DNA of 64,000 nucleotides from Massilia sp. CFBP 13721 (GTDB lineage Bacteria > Pseudomonadota > Gammaproteobacteria > Burkholderiales > Burkholderiaceae_D): contig NZ_JACYUY010000026.1 in NCBI RefSeq assembly GCF_014842025.1, forward strand, positions 25,029 to 89,028, read 5' to 3'. The translations under genes were made by a program, and so were the position numbers. Shown in pieces: positions 8,858 to 17,163 of this stretch (position 1 is its first letter; every line of letters begins with the position of its first letter). A model generated the notes under the pieces. That model was not told the origin of the DNA. It saw nothing but the letters and a program-made list of their open reading frames with translations, and made no database searches.

Positions 8858-10135
8858 TCAAGCCTTTGCCAGCGGCGCGCCGGCGCGCACCACGGGCGCC
8901 TCGCGGATCGGCAGGTTGACCAGCGCCGCGGCGAGGGCCAGCGCAATGTCGGCGTACCACATCCAGGTGAAGTCGCCGAAGCGCACGAAGGCCAGGCCGC
9001 CCAGCCAGGCGCCAAAGAAGCCGCCGATCTGGTGCGACAGCAGCGTCAGGCCGAACAGCGTGGCCAGGTAGCGCATGCCGAACAGTTTGCCGACCAGGCC
9101 GGCGGTGGGCGGCACCGTGGCCAGCCAGGTGAAGCCGAGCGCGGCGGCGAGGATGTAGAAGGTCATGGCCGTCTTTGGCGCGACGAGATACAGGGCGATG
9201 ATCAGCGCACGGCTGAAGTACATCAGCGCCAGCAGGTTTTTCATGCGATAGCGTGTCGACAGCGCGCCGGCGCTCAGGCTGCCGGCGATATTGAACAGGC
9301 CGATCAGGCCGAGCGCCGTGCCCGCCACGCCGACCGGCAGGCCGCACAGCGCCACCTCCCCCGGCAGGTGGGTCACGAGAAAGGCGATATGGAAACCGCA
9401 GGTGAAAAAGCCCGCGTGCAGGCACAGGTAGCTGCGGTCGCGCATGGCTTGCTTGAGCTGCTGGGTCAGGCCGATGCCGGCGAGCGGCGCCGCGGCGGGT
9501 GCCAAGGCGGCGGCAGCCCCGGCCGCGGCCACGGTCGGCTGCGCGGCCTTGCGCCCACGCACCAGCCAGGCCAGCGGAATCGTCAGCAGGGTCGTGGCCG
9601 CCATCGTGAACATGGCGATGATCCAGCCGGGACCGGCGATCAGGAACTGCATCAGCGGCGAAAAAACGAACTGGCCGAAAGAGCCGCCGGCGTTGATGAA
9701 ACCCGAGGCGAACGGCCGCCGCGCCGCAGGCAGGCGCTGGGCGGTGGCGCCGATCAGGATCGAAAAGCTGCCGGCGCCGGCGCCCGCGGCCGAGAGCAGG
9801 CCCATGGTCATCAGGATGCCCCATTCCGAACTGACGAAGGGCGTGGCGGCCAGGCCGCCGGCCAGCAGCAGTGCGCCAAGCACGATTACGCGCGCCGGGC
9901 CGTACTTGTCGGCAATAGCGCCGAACACCGGCTGCGAAGCGCCCCACATGAACTGGCCGACGGCCAGGGCAAAGCTGATCGTCGCCACGCCCAGGCCGGT
10001 GGCGGTATTCAGGGGCGAGAGGAACAGGCCGGTGGTCAGGCGCGCGCCCATGGTGATCATCAGGATCGCGCTGGCGGCAAGGATCAGGAGCCAGGCGGCG
10101 CGTGGCGACATCTCGTTGTGGGTGCTCATCATCAT
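8858..10135 (-). CDS. MFS transporter
   Basis: A 12-helix inner-membrane carrier of about 425 residues. The MFS motif A is seen between helices 2 and 3 (FGAIADKYGPARV). A run of small residues, SAAGAGAGSFSILIGA, marks helix 5, and an Ala-rich central loop lies near residues 195-220. The overall type is the oxalate/formate-like or monocarboxylate-like MFS group, but the substrate is not assignable. Three consecutive ATG codons occur at 10135, 10132 and 10129; an ACGGGA sits ahead, and I give the first. A longer ORF to 10273 has no hydrophobic or conserved content. The downstream 102-residue gene follows after two bases. Confidence 0.85.
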   Translation of the reverse strand: MMMSTHNEMSPRAAWLLILAASAILMITMGARLTTGLFLSPLNTATGLGVATISFALAVGQFMWGASQPVFGAIADKYGPARVIVLGALLLAGGLAATPFVSSEWGILMTMGLLSAAGAGAGSFSILIGATAQRLPAARRPFASGFINAGGSFGQFVFSPLMQFLIAGPGWIIAMFTMAATTLLTIPLAWLVRGRKAAQPTVAAAGAAAALAPAAAPLAGIGLTQQLKQAMRDRSYLCLHAGFFTCGFHIAFLVTHLPGEVALCGLPVGVAGTALGLIGLFNIAGSLSAGALSTRYRMKNLLALMYFSRALIIALYLVAPKTAMTFYILAAALGFTWLATVPPTAGLVGKLFGMRYLATLFGLTLLSHQIGGFFGAWLGGLAFVRFGDFTWMWYADIALALAAALVNLPIREAPVVRAGAPLAKA

Positions 10136-10514
10136 CCCGTTATTTTTTACCGCAATGCAGGCGCATGCGGAACTGGAATGAGAGTTTAACAACGAACCGC
10201 GCGCCTTGCTGGCGCCCTGCCGTTTATTGCAAGGCCGCTGCGGGAGGGCGAACTGCTGACATCGAACAAACATCTGCGCGGATATCAGCCGGGTTATTCC
10301 AGTCCAACGATACGTACCGGCCCAGCCGGAGCGCTGCCCCGAACCATTTCGGCAGCTTCACCAACCACAAGAGAATGGCACCGGAATGCACGAGCAGACA
10401 ACAAAAGCGGCTGCGGCCCGCAGGTCGCAGGCACGCGGCGGCAGCGTCGGACCACAACGCCTGCCGCTGCGCACGCCCACTGACACCGCTGCAAAACGCG
10501 GAGAGGATGACCAC
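10136..10514. other. intergenic region between divergent genes
   Basis: About 380 bases between the starts of the MFS gene (minus) and a small coiled-coil/membrane gene (plus). Open frames here are short, overlap on both strands and show no recognisable protein. It presumably carries the two promoters; I see no confident promoter, repeat or RNA structure. Confidence 0.5.
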
Positions 10515-10745
10515 ATGGAACTCAGAATCGCGAAGCTGGAAAGTTTTGGCGACGAATGCCGCAGGGACATGCGGTCCGTCGATGTGCGGCTGGCAAAAAT
10601 CGAGACGATTGCCGAGGCGCTTTCCCGGAATGCGGCGACCAGGGCCGACGTCTCGCAGCTCGAAGCGACGCTGATCAAATGGTTCCTCGGCACGGCGGTC
10701 GCGATTGCCAGCGCGGCGTTCGGGTTTGCGCGGCTGCTGCAGTAA
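10515..10745 (+). CDS. small coiled-coil protein with C-terminal membrane anchor
   Basis: A 76-residue protein. Residues 1-50 are charged and heptad-like (MELRIAKLESF, DVRLAKIETIAEAL, DVSQLEATL). The C-terminal 24 residues, from IKWFLGTAVAIASAA onward, form one membrane helix. The ATG at 10515 has a good AGAGGA Shine-Dalgarno; the longer frame from 10386 has no such signal. The format resembles small tail-anchored proteins found beside phage or mobile genes, but nothing mobile is adjacent. The function is unknown. Confidence 0.65.
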   Translation: MELRIAKLESFGDECRRDMRSVDVRLAKIETIAEALSRNAATRADVSQLEATLIKWFLGTAVAIASAAFGFARLLQ

Positions 10746-10765
10746 GCGGCAGGCTGCGCTGCCGC
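10746..10765. terminator. short GC hairpin between convergent genes
   Basis: The seven-base stem gcggcag/ctgccgc with a six-base loop fills the gap between two convergent stop codons. There is no T-run, so it would be an imperfect intrinsic terminator. Confidence 0.35.
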
Positions 10766-10766
10766 C

Positions 10767-11084
10767 CTAGTCCGCGGACAGCTTCATCAGCACCAGGCCG
10801 CAGACGATCAGCACGGCGGCGAGGATGCGCGTCGCGTTGACCTGTTCGCCCAGCACGGCGATGCCGACAATGAAGGCGCCGATGGCACCGATGCCGGTCC
10901 ACACCGTATAGGCGGTACCGAGGGGAATAGAACGCATCGAAATCGACAGCAGGGCGAAACTCGCGATCATCATGACGATGGTGACGACCGACGGCAGCAG
11001 TCGCGTGAAGCCCTCCGACTGCTTCATCGAATACGCCCACACGACTTCGAGTACTCCAGCGACAACCAACATGATCCAGGCCAT
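10767..11084 (-). CDS. gdx: guanidinium exporter, small multidrug resistance family (Gdx, formerly SugE)
   Basis: A 105-residue protein with four membrane helices, which works as an antiparallel dimer in the inner membrane and exchanges guanidinium for protons. The essential Glu13 is in VLEVVWAYSMK, and the following MKQSEGFTR is the signature that separates Gdx from the EmrE-type drug exporters. The mRNA leader carries a guanidine-II riboswitch (11105-11155), which makes the guanidinium role nearly certain. A GGAG lies 6-7 bases before the ATG and only about ten bases after the second riboswitch hairpin. Confidence 0.95.
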   Translation of the reverse strand: MAWIMLVVAGVLEVVWAYSMKQSEGFTRLLPSVVTIVMMIASFALLSISMRSIPLGTAYTVWTGIGAIGAFIVGIAVLGEQVNATRILAAVLIVCGLVLMKLSAD

Positions 11085-11104
11085 AACGGCTCTCCTTCAA
11101 AGAG

Positions 11105-11155
11105 CCGGGCCGTCCCGGACAGATGATTCCCACAATGGGGGGAGGTCGTCCTCCC
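11105..11155 (-). promoter_or_regulatory. guanidine-II (mini-ykkC) riboswitch
   Basis: Read on the minus strand, two hairpins stand in tandem: GGGAGG-ACGA-CCTCCC (11155-11140) and CCGGG-ACGG-CCCGG (11118-11105), joined by a 21-base linker. Two short GC stems each closed by an ACGR tetraloop are the defining shape of the guanidine-II class, which binds free guanidinium in the paired loops. The second stem ends just before the GGAG Shine-Dalgarno of gdx. I infer control of translation: ligand would dock the two loops and free the ribosome site. The stems are perfect and both loops fit the consensus. Confidence 0.93.
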
Positions 11156-11156
11156 T

Positions 11157-11260
11157 GTGCGCCGCTGGCAGAACCGCCATGGCTGCGTTGCACGCTCTCG
11201 CCGTACTCGCGTACTGTCTTCGAGCGTGCGCCTTGCCCTGACGGCCCTGCCAGCGGCGCA
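11157..11260. repeat. 104-base imperfect inverted repeat between ispF and the gdx riboswitch
   Basis: The ends are a perfect 15-base inverted repeat, gtgcgccgctggcag (11157-11171) and ctgccagcggcgcac (11246-11260). Pairing continues with mismatches inward to gcacgctc/gagcgtgc, leaving a loop of about 25 bases that contains gtactcgcgtac. It would form a hairpin with ~40-base arms in the RNA between ispF and gdx. It could be a non-autonomous mobile repeat or a transcript boundary. I see no second copy in this window and no clear target duplication. Confidence 0.65.
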
Positions 11261-11270
11261 CGTATATGCG

Positions 11271-11783
11271 TTAAGCGCCGGTCCTGATCAGCATGGCCAC
11301 GGCTTCCGCCGCCATGCCCTCTTCCCGCCCTAGGTAGCCGAGCTTTTCGTTGGTCTTGGCCTTGACGTTCACCTGCTGCGGCGACACGCCCAGGTCTTCG
11401 GCGATGCGCGAGACCATTTGCGGGATGTGCGGCGCCATCTTCGGCTGCTGGGCGATGATGGTGGCGTCGATGTTGCCGATGGTGTAGCCGGTGGCGACCA
11501 CGCGGGTGGCCGCTTCGCGCAGTAGCGTGCGCGAATCGGCGCCGGCGAACATCGGGTCGGTGTCGGGGAAATGCTTGCCGATGTCGCCCAGCGCGGCGGC
11601 GCCGAACAGCGCGTCGATGATGGCGTGCAGCAGCACGTCGGCGTCCGAATGGCCGAACAGGCCCAGGCGGTGCGGGATGGTCACGCCACCGACGATCAGC
11701 TTGCGCCCTTCGACCAGGCGGTGGCAGTCATAGCCGGTGCCGATGCGAAACGGTGGAGTCGGGTTATAGGATGCGAGTGCCAT
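11271..11783 (-). CDS. ispF: 2-C-methyl-D-erythritol 2,4-cyclodiphosphate synthase
   Basis: IspF closes the cyclodiphosphate in the non-mevalonate isoprenoid pathway; it is a cytosolic trimer with a zinc in each active site. The zinc ligands are visible in GTGYDCHRL (Asp19, His21) and the HSDADVLLHAI block supplies the third His. The signature KTNEKLGYLGR is near the C-terminus. At 170 residues it is slightly longer at the N-terminus than the 158-residue E. coli enzyme. The start lies seven bases after the ispD stop, so ispD and ispF form one transcription unit. Confidence 0.97.
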   Translation of the reverse strand: MALASYNPTPPFRIGTGYDCHRLVEGRKLIVGGVTIPHRLGLFGHSDADVLLHAIIDALFGAAALGDIGKHFPDTDPMFAGADSRTLLREAATRVVATGYTIGNIDATIIAQQPKMAPHIPQMVSRIAEDLGVSPQQVNVKAKTNEKLGYLGREEGMAAEAVAMLIRTGA

Positions 11784-11790
11784 GATGTGC

Positions 11791-12507
11791 TTACAGTAAT
11801 TCGGGTTGGGCCGTGGCCAGGTACATTTCGGCGATACGCACGTCCGACGGCAGCGTCACCTTCATGTTGCGCGGATGGCCCTCGACCAGTTTCGGCGACA
11901 GGCCCAGCGCTTCCACGGCCGAGGCGTCGTCGGTGACCTGTTTCGGGTCGCGCGCCGCGTCGCTGGCAAACGCCAGGGCCTCGCGCAGCAGTTTATACCG
12001 GAACATCTGCGGCGTCTGCGCCAGCCACAATCCTTCGCGCGAGACGGTACCGAGCTCGCCGGCGATGCTGCGCTTGACGGTGTCGACCACCGGCAATGCC
12101 AGCAGGCCGCCGACCGGATGTTCGCCGGTGCTGGTGATCAGTTTTTCGATCAGCGCTTCGTCGAGGCCGGGCCGGGCGGCGTCGTGCACCAGCACCCAGT
12201 CGTCCTCGCGCAGGGTCGGGGCCAGCGCCGCCAGGCCGTTGCGCACGGACTCCATGCGGGTGTCGCCGCCGCAGCGCAGCACGGTCACGCCGTGGCTCGG
12301 CACGATGCTGTCGATGACGGGGTCGTCGGCACTGACCACGACATAGGTATGCGCGATCAGTTCGCTGAACAGGAAGGCGTCGATGGCGTGGCGCAGCATC
12401 GGCTTGCCGCCAATTTTCAGGTATTGCTTGGGGCCGCTTGCGGCCATGCGTGCCCCGACGCCGGCGGCGGGGATCAATGCGAAATAACGTGGTGCCTGGG
12501 AATTCAT
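11791..12507 (-). CDS. ispD: 2-C-methyl-D-erythritol 4-phosphate cytidylyltransferase
   Basis: IspD couples methylerythritol phosphate to CTP, the step two before IspF in the same pathway. The 238-residue protein has the nucleotide-binding start ALIPAAGVGARM (residues 8-19) with PKQYLKIGGKPMLRH, the VHDAARPGL motif and DDASAVEALG near the C-terminus. Its start overlaps the stop of the upstream HExxH gene by four bases (12504-12507). All catalytic regions are present. Confidence 0.97.
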   Translation of the reverse strand: MNSQAPRYFALIPAAGVGARMAASGPKQYLKIGGKPMLRHAIDAFLFSELIAHTYVVVSADDPVIDSIVPSHGVTVLRCGGDTRMESVRNGLAALAPTLREDDWVLVHDAARPGLDEALIEKLITSTGEHPVGGLLALPVVDTVKRSIAGELGTVSREGLWLAQTPQMFRYKLLREALAFASDAARDPKQVTDDASAVEALGLSPKLVEGHPRNMKVTLPSDVRIAEMYLATAQPELL

Positions 12508-13196
12508 GTGGTTCGTTGTCTTTTTGCCGGTCTGATAAGAGACTGTACCTCACCTGCGCAAACTTTGCCGAGACGTGCGTACTCCAGCGGTGTATCAATA
12601 GCCGCCTGTAAACGCTCGACTTTCGCCATTTCGCCTTTAATAAAAGGCATCCAGCCGCTGTTGATTTCGCGCTGTAACAAATTGCGCGCCTGGCCCGCCG
12701 GGGCGTACAGCGGCTTGCCCTCGAAGCGGCGCGCCAGCGCTTCGCTGACGACCTTTTCGGCGCGCGGCAGGAAATCCAGGTAGATGTTCAGGTGGCGCAT
12801 CTCGTGCGCCAGGATCTCGCGGTAGGCGCAGGTGCCCGGGGCAAACTCGCGCCCGACGTAGACGACGATCGGCAGGTAGAACAGGTTCACCTCCAGCCGC
12901 GGCGCGATACACTCGTAGCCCGTGGCCGGGTCGCTCAGCATGCGGCCCTCCACCTTGACCGCGACGCGCGACTCGGTGCGCGTCAGCCCCAGCACGTAGC
13001 TGCCGGGGGCGCGGTCGCCTTTCATGCTGGAAAGCCCGTGGAAAGAATAACTATTGTCGACGCGGTGACCATTCTGCTTCGACGACATCACCGACACGCT
13101 TTGACCGATGGTGTCCTCGCAGCGCGCCTGGAAAGCCGTACGCGCGCTGGCCGGCGCCAGCACGCACAACAGCAACAGGGCCACCGGCAACTTCAT
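12504..13196 (-). CDS. secreted HExxH-motif protein (DUF922-like putative zinc protease)
   Basis: A 230-residue exported protein. Residues 1-18 are a signal peptide (MKLPVALLLLCVLAPASA). The centre carries HEMRH (residues 131-135), a zincin-type HExxH motif, followed by a helical region. Cysteines near residues 26, 96, 123 and 212 could form disulfides. The motif and its position fit DUF922-type putative secreted zinc proteases, though I give that family with moderate certainty. It sits between the Nudix gene and ispD and overlaps ispD by four bases. A link to isoprenoid synthesis is not implied. Confidence 0.75.
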   Translation of the reverse strand: MKLPVALLLLCVLAPASARTAFQARCEDTIGQSVSVMSSKQNGHRVDNSYSFHGLSSMKGDRAPGSYVLGLTRTESRVAVKVEGRMLSDPATGYECIAPRLEVNLFYLPIVVYVGREFAPGTCAYREILAHEMRHLNIYLDFLPRAEKVVSEALARRFEGKPLYAPAGQARNLLQREINSGWMPFIKGEMAKVERLQAAIDTPLEYARLGKVCAGEVQSLIRPAKRQRTT

Positions 13197-13199
13197 CGC

Positions 13200-13757
13200 T
13201 CAGGTCGGCGACCAGTTTCCGTTCACGATCTTTTCCAGCCAGAAGGCGCCGATGATCGTCTTCACGTCGGTCACCTGCCCCGCCTTGACCATGTCGAGCA
13301 GTTCGGGAACGGTGGCGGTAAAGGTCTCCAGGAATTCGCCTTCGTCGAGCCTGGCTTCGCCGGCGGTGAGGCCGCGTGCCAAGAACAATTCCAGGTGCTC
13401 GTCGGAATAGGCGATGGCGTTGTGGATGGTGCAGACGAAGCGCCAGTCGGTGGCCGTATAGCCGGTTTCCTCTTCGAGCTCGCGTTTGGCGCAGGCCAGG
13501 TGTTCCTCTCCGAGGTCGATTTTACCGGCCGGGAATTCGACGAAGACCTGGTCGTTCGGGTAGCGGAACTGGCGTTCGAGCAGCACGCGGCCATCCTCGA
13601 ACAGCGGCAGGATCACCACCGCGCCCGGATGACGGATGTATTCGCGGTGCGAGATTTTGCCGTCAGGCAGTTGAATGCGGTCGCGCGAGACTTTGAGGAA
13701 CTTGCCGTCGTAGGCAATCTCGCCGTCGAGGCGGATTTCCTTCAGGTGCGAATCCAT
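13200..13757 (-). CDS. Nudix hydrolase, ADP-ribose pyrophosphatase type
   Basis: A 185-residue cytosolic hydrolase. The Nudix box reads AGKIDLGEEHLACAKRELEE, then ETGY (about residues 97-120), with the pattern GX5EX7REUXEEXGU intact. Upstream residues (YIRHPGAVVILPL) and the general layout match the NudF/ADP-ribose diphosphatase group that cleaves ADP-ribose and similar sugar nucleotides. It lies 31 bases after the DUF2818 gene and three bases before the HExxH gene, so it is probably read from the nuo transcript or a promoter within it. Confidence 0.9.
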   Translation of the reverse strand: MDSHLKEIRLDGEIAYDGKFLKVSRDRIQLPDGKISHREYIRHPGAVVILPLFEDGRVLLERQFRYPNDQVFVEFPAGKIDLGEEHLACAKRELEEETGYTATDWRFVCTIHNAIAYSDEHLELFLARGLTAGEARLDEGEFLETFTATVPELLDMVKAGQVTDVKTIIGAFWLEKIVNGNWSPT

Positions 13758-13788
13758 TGGACTCCTGGGTAAAGCGTTGATCGGACAA

Positions 13789-14112
13789 TCAGCGGCGTTT
13801 ACGGAGGTACCTGAAGATAAACCCTGGAAACGCCAGCACGAGGAACAGGCAGCCGGTCACCGCATAGAATTCCCAGCCCTGGGAAAACACGTTGCCGATG
13901 CGGGATTCCAGCAAGTAAGCGATAGCGCCGACGAGGAAGTATAGAACAAGGAGCTCGAGCAGGCGCGCGAAGAACGACTTCGTGCGCGCCTGCCCGGTGT
14001 GCGCGGGTTTCAAGGAGATGAAACCGAACACGCGCTCGTTCGCAAACGGAAGGTTGGCTGCCGCCAGGGCGAGCAGCACGACGATCCAGCCTGCGAACGA
14101 GACATCCATCAA
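13789..14112 (-). CDS. DUF2818 family membrane protein, nuo-operon associated
   Basis: A 107-residue inner-membrane protein with three hydrophobic helices and a basic C-terminus (RYLRKRR). The family DUF2818 is known from betaproteobacteria directly downstream of nuoN, exactly as here, eight bases after its stop. The motif NLPFANERVFGF near residues 20-31 is typical. It may be an accessory or assembly factor of complex I, but that is inference from synteny. Two ATG codons stand in tandem at the start; the first is given. Confidence 0.88.
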   Translation of the reverse strand: MMDVSFAGWIVVLLALAAANLPFANERVFGFISLKPAHTGQARTKSFFARLLELLVLYFLVGAIAYLLESRIGNVFSQGWEFYAVTGCLFLVLAFPGFIFRYLRKRR

Positions 14113-14120
14113 CTAGCGCT

Positions 14121-15623
14121 TCAGGACTTGAGGGTCAGCTGGATCGCCTGCAGGCAGGCGCCCAGCAGTGCGCCCGGGATCAGGCCGAGTACCACCACCG
14201 CCACGCCGTTCAGCGACAGCGCCACGCGCATGTCGGTTGGCGTCACGATCGGGCTGGTGTCGACGGCGTCGTCGAACCACATCGTCTTGACCACGCGCAG
14301 GTAGTAGAACGCGCCGATCAGCGAGAACATGACGGCGACCACGGCCAGCCAGACGGCGCCGGTGTTGGCGACGGCTTGCAGCACTGCCCACTTGGCCATG
14401 AAGCCCATCATCGGCGGCACGCCGGCCAGCGAGAACATCAGGACCGTCATGACGACCGCGAACCACGGGCTGCGACGACCCAGGCCCTTGAAGTCGGCGA
14501 TCTGCTCGGCCTCGAAGCCCGAACGCGCCAGCATCATGATGATGCCGAAGCTGCCCAGCGTGGTCAGGACGTAGGTAATCGACGAATACATCGCGGCGCT
14601 GTATGCAGCCGGCATGTTGCTCGCGTCGCCGCCGACGACACCGGCCATCATGCCCAGCAGCACGAAGCCCATCTGTGCAATGGTCGAGTAGGCCAGCATG
14701 CGCTTCAGGTTGGTCTGGGCGATCGCGGTCAGGTTACCGATCGCCAGCGACAGCACGGCCAGCACCAGCAGCATCTGCTGCCAGTCGAAGGCCAGGGTCG
14801 GCAGCGCTTCCACCAGCAGGCGCATCACCATGGCAAAGGACGCCAGCTTCGGTGCGCCGCCCAGCAGCAGCGTCACAGCCGTTGGCGAACCCTGGTAGAC
14901 GTCCGGCGCCCACATGTGGAACGGCACCGCGCCCAGCTTGAAGGCCATGCCGGCCACCAGGAACACCAGGCCGAACACGAGGATGGTCTGGTTGGCGCCG
15001 GTGGCGGCAACGCGGGCGATGTCCGGCAGGTTCAGCGAACCCGTGGCGCCGTAGATCATCGAGATACCGTAGAGCATGAAGCCCGAGGCCAGCGAACCGA
15101 GGATGAAGTATTTCATCGCCGCTTCGGTCGAGGTCGCGTGGTCGCGGCGCAGCGCCACCAGGGCGTACAGCGACAGCGACATCAGTTCCAGGCCCAGGTA
15201 GATCGACAGCGTGCTGTTACCCGAGATCATGATCATCTGGCCGAGCATCGTGAACAGCGCGAGCACGTAGAACTCGCCGCCCAGGTTACCCGACAGCATG
15301 CCGCGTTCGGTCACGTACTGGCGCGAATACACCAGCGTCAGGCCGACGGCCAGGTAGGTGAACAATTTCAGCAGGTTCGACATCGGGTCGGACACGTACA
15401 TGCCGTTGAAGGTGTACACGGTCGCACCGGCGTTGAAGTCGGCGGCCGTGATCACCGCGCAGCCGACCAGGGTCAGCAGCGACAGGTAGTAGGTCACGTT
15501 ACGGCGCGTGCCCTTCAGGTACATGTCGATCAGCAGGATCGCGGAAGCCGCGATCAGGAGGAAGATTTCGGCGTAGACCGGCACCAGGTTGGTGTCGACT
15601 GCCGCTAGCAATGTGTTATTCAT
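14121..15623 (-). CDS. nuoN: NADH-quinone oxidoreductase subunit N
   Basis: A 500-residue antiporter-like membrane subunit of complex I, one of three (L, M, N) that translocate protons. About 14 membrane helices are predicted. The conserved antiporter core is visible with Glu in GLELMSLSLYAL (helix 5) and lysines in MAFKLGAVPFHMWAPDVYQG (helix 7) and TNLKRMLAYSTIAQMGF. The length is normal. It is the last nuo gene and follows nuoM by 15 bases. Confidence 0.98.
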   Translation of the reverse strand: MNNTLLAAVDTNLVPVYAEIFLLIAASAILLIDMYLKGTRRNVTYYLSLLTLVGCAVITAADFNAGATVYTFNGMYVSDPMSNLLKLFTYLAVGLTLVYSRQYVTERGMLSGNLGGEFYVLALFTMLGQMIMISGNSTLSIYLGLELMSLSLYALVALRRDHATSTEAAMKYFILGSLASGFMLYGISMIYGATGSLNLPDIARVAATGANQTILVFGLVFLVAGMAFKLGAVPFHMWAPDVYQGSPTAVTLLLGGAPKLASFAMVMRLLVEALPTLAFDWQQMLLVLAVLSLAIGNLTAIAQTNLKRMLAYSTIAQMGFVLLGMMAGVVGGDASNMPAAYSAAMYSSITYVLTTLGSFGIIMMLARSGFEAEQIADFKGLGRRSPWFAVVMTVLMFSLAGVPPMMGFMAKWAVLQAVANTGAVWLAVVAVMFSLIGAFYYLRVVKTMWFDDAVDTSPIVTPTDMRVALSLNGVAVVVLGLIPGALLGACLQAIQLTLKS

Positions 15624-15638
15624 GGCGTCTATTTCACT

Positions 15639-17141
15639 TTATTGGGGCAGCTTGCTCACGGACACGTGCTGCAGCAGGTCGGCCACCGACGTCTGCAGCG
15701 TCTCGGCGATCGGCGCAGGATACAGGCCCATCCACAGTGTGGCGATTGCCAGCACGGCCAGGATCGCGAACTCGCGCTTGTTCAGATCGACCAGTTCGGC
15801 CACGTGGTGGTTGCCCACCGGGCCGAACACGACGCGCTTGACCATCCACAGCGAGTAGGCGGCGCCCAGGATCAGTGCGGTGGCAGCCAGCAGGCCGGTC
15901 CAGAAGTTGAACTGCACGGCGCCCAGGATGACCATGAATTCGCCGATGAAGCCCGAGGTGGCAGGCAGGCCGGCATTGGCCATCGAGAACAGCACGGCGA
16001 AGGCCGCGAACTTCGGCATCGTGTTGACGACGCCGCCGTAGTCGGCGATTTCACGCGAGTGCACGCGGTCGTACAGCACGCCGATGCAGAGGAACATCGC
16101 GCCCGACACGAAGCCGTGCGAGATCGACTGCATCAGGCCGCCCTGCACGCCCATGTCGTTGAAGATGAAGAAGCCGAGCGTGACGAAACCCATGTGGGCG
16201 ATCGACGAGTAGGCAACCAGTTTCTTCATGTCCTTCTGGACCAGGGCCACGAGACCAATGTAGATCACGGCGACCAAGGAGAGCACGATGACGACCGGGG
16301 CCAGGTAGTGCGCGGCGTCCGGGGTGATCGGCAGCGAAAAACGCAGGAAGCCGTAGGCGCCCAGTTTCAGCATGATCGCGGCCAGCACGACCGAACCGCC
16401 GGTTGGCGCTTCGACGTGGGCGTCCGGCAGCCAGGTGTGCACCGGCCACATCGGCACTTTCACGGCGAAAGCCATGAAGAAGGCGATGAAGATCAGGATC
16501 TGTTCCTTCATGCCCAGCGCCTGCACGTGCCACTTCTGGATGTCGAAGGTGCCCGAGACGTTGTACAGGTAGATGATCGCGATCAGCGTCAGCAGCGAAC
16601 CGAAGAACGTGTACAGGAAAAACTTGAATGCCGCGTACACGCGATTCGGGCCGCCGAACACGCCAATGATGATGAACATCGGGATCAGCGTGGCTTCGAA
16701 GAAGAAGTAGAACAGCACGCCGTCGAGCGAAGCGAACACGCCGATCATCAGGCCCGACAGCAGCAGGAAGGAACCCATGTACTGCGCCACGCGCTCCTGG
16801 ATGACTTCCCAGGCGGCGAGGATGACGATGACGGTGATGAACGCGGTCAGCGGAATGAACCACAGCGACAGGCCATCGACACCGAGACGGTAGAAGATGT
16901 TGAAGCGCTCGATCCAGGCCGACACTTCATAGAACTGCATGCCGTGGGCGGCGTTGTCGAAGTTGGCGATCAGCGGGATCGTCGGCAGGAAGCTGACGAC
17001 ACCGCCGGCGAGCGCCAGCAGGCGCACGAAGCCCCGGTTGGTGTCGCGCCCGACGGCGAGCACGAGCACGCCGAACAGGATCGGGAGCCAGATCGCCAGG
17101 CTCAGGTAGGGAGGAAATGTAGAGATCGTAGACTGCATCAT
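15639..17141 (-). CDS. nuoM: NADH-quinone oxidoreductase subunit M
   Basis: A 500-residue proton-pumping membrane subunit of complex I. Key blocks are FFFEATLIPMFI (helix-5 Glu), FAVKVPMWPVHTWLPDAH (helix-7 Lys), VQKDMKKLVAYSSIAHMGF (helix-8 Lys), and the ISHGFVSGAMFL run. It ends in a hydrophilic tail. The start lies about 22 bases downstream of the nuoL stop. All family landmarks are intact. Confidence 0.98.
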   Translation of the reverse strand: MMQSTISTFPPYLSLAIWLPILFGVLVLAVGRDTNRGFVRLLALAGGVVSFLPTIPLIANFDNAAHGMQFYEVSAWIERFNIFYRLGVDGLSLWFIPLTAFITVIVILAAWEVIQERVAQYMGSFLLLSGLMIGVFASLDGVLFYFFFEATLIPMFIIIGVFGGPNRVYAAFKFFLYTFFGSLLTLIAIIYLYNVSGTFDIQKWHVQALGMKEQILIFIAFFMAFAVKVPMWPVHTWLPDAHVEAPTGGSVVLAAIMLKLGAYGFLRFSLPITPDAAHYLAPVVIVLSLVAVIYIGLVALVQKDMKKLVAYSSIAHMGFVTLGFFIFNDMGVQGGLMQSISHGFVSGAMFLCIGVLYDRVHSREIADYGGVVNTMPKFAAFAVLFSMANAGLPATSGFIGEFMVILGAVQFNFWTGLLAATALILGAAYSLWMVKRVVFGPVGNHHVAELVDLNKREFAILAVLAIATLWMGLYPAPIAETLQTSVADLLQHVSVSKLPQ

Positions 17142-17163
17142 TTGTCTTTTTCTTTGCCTGTGA

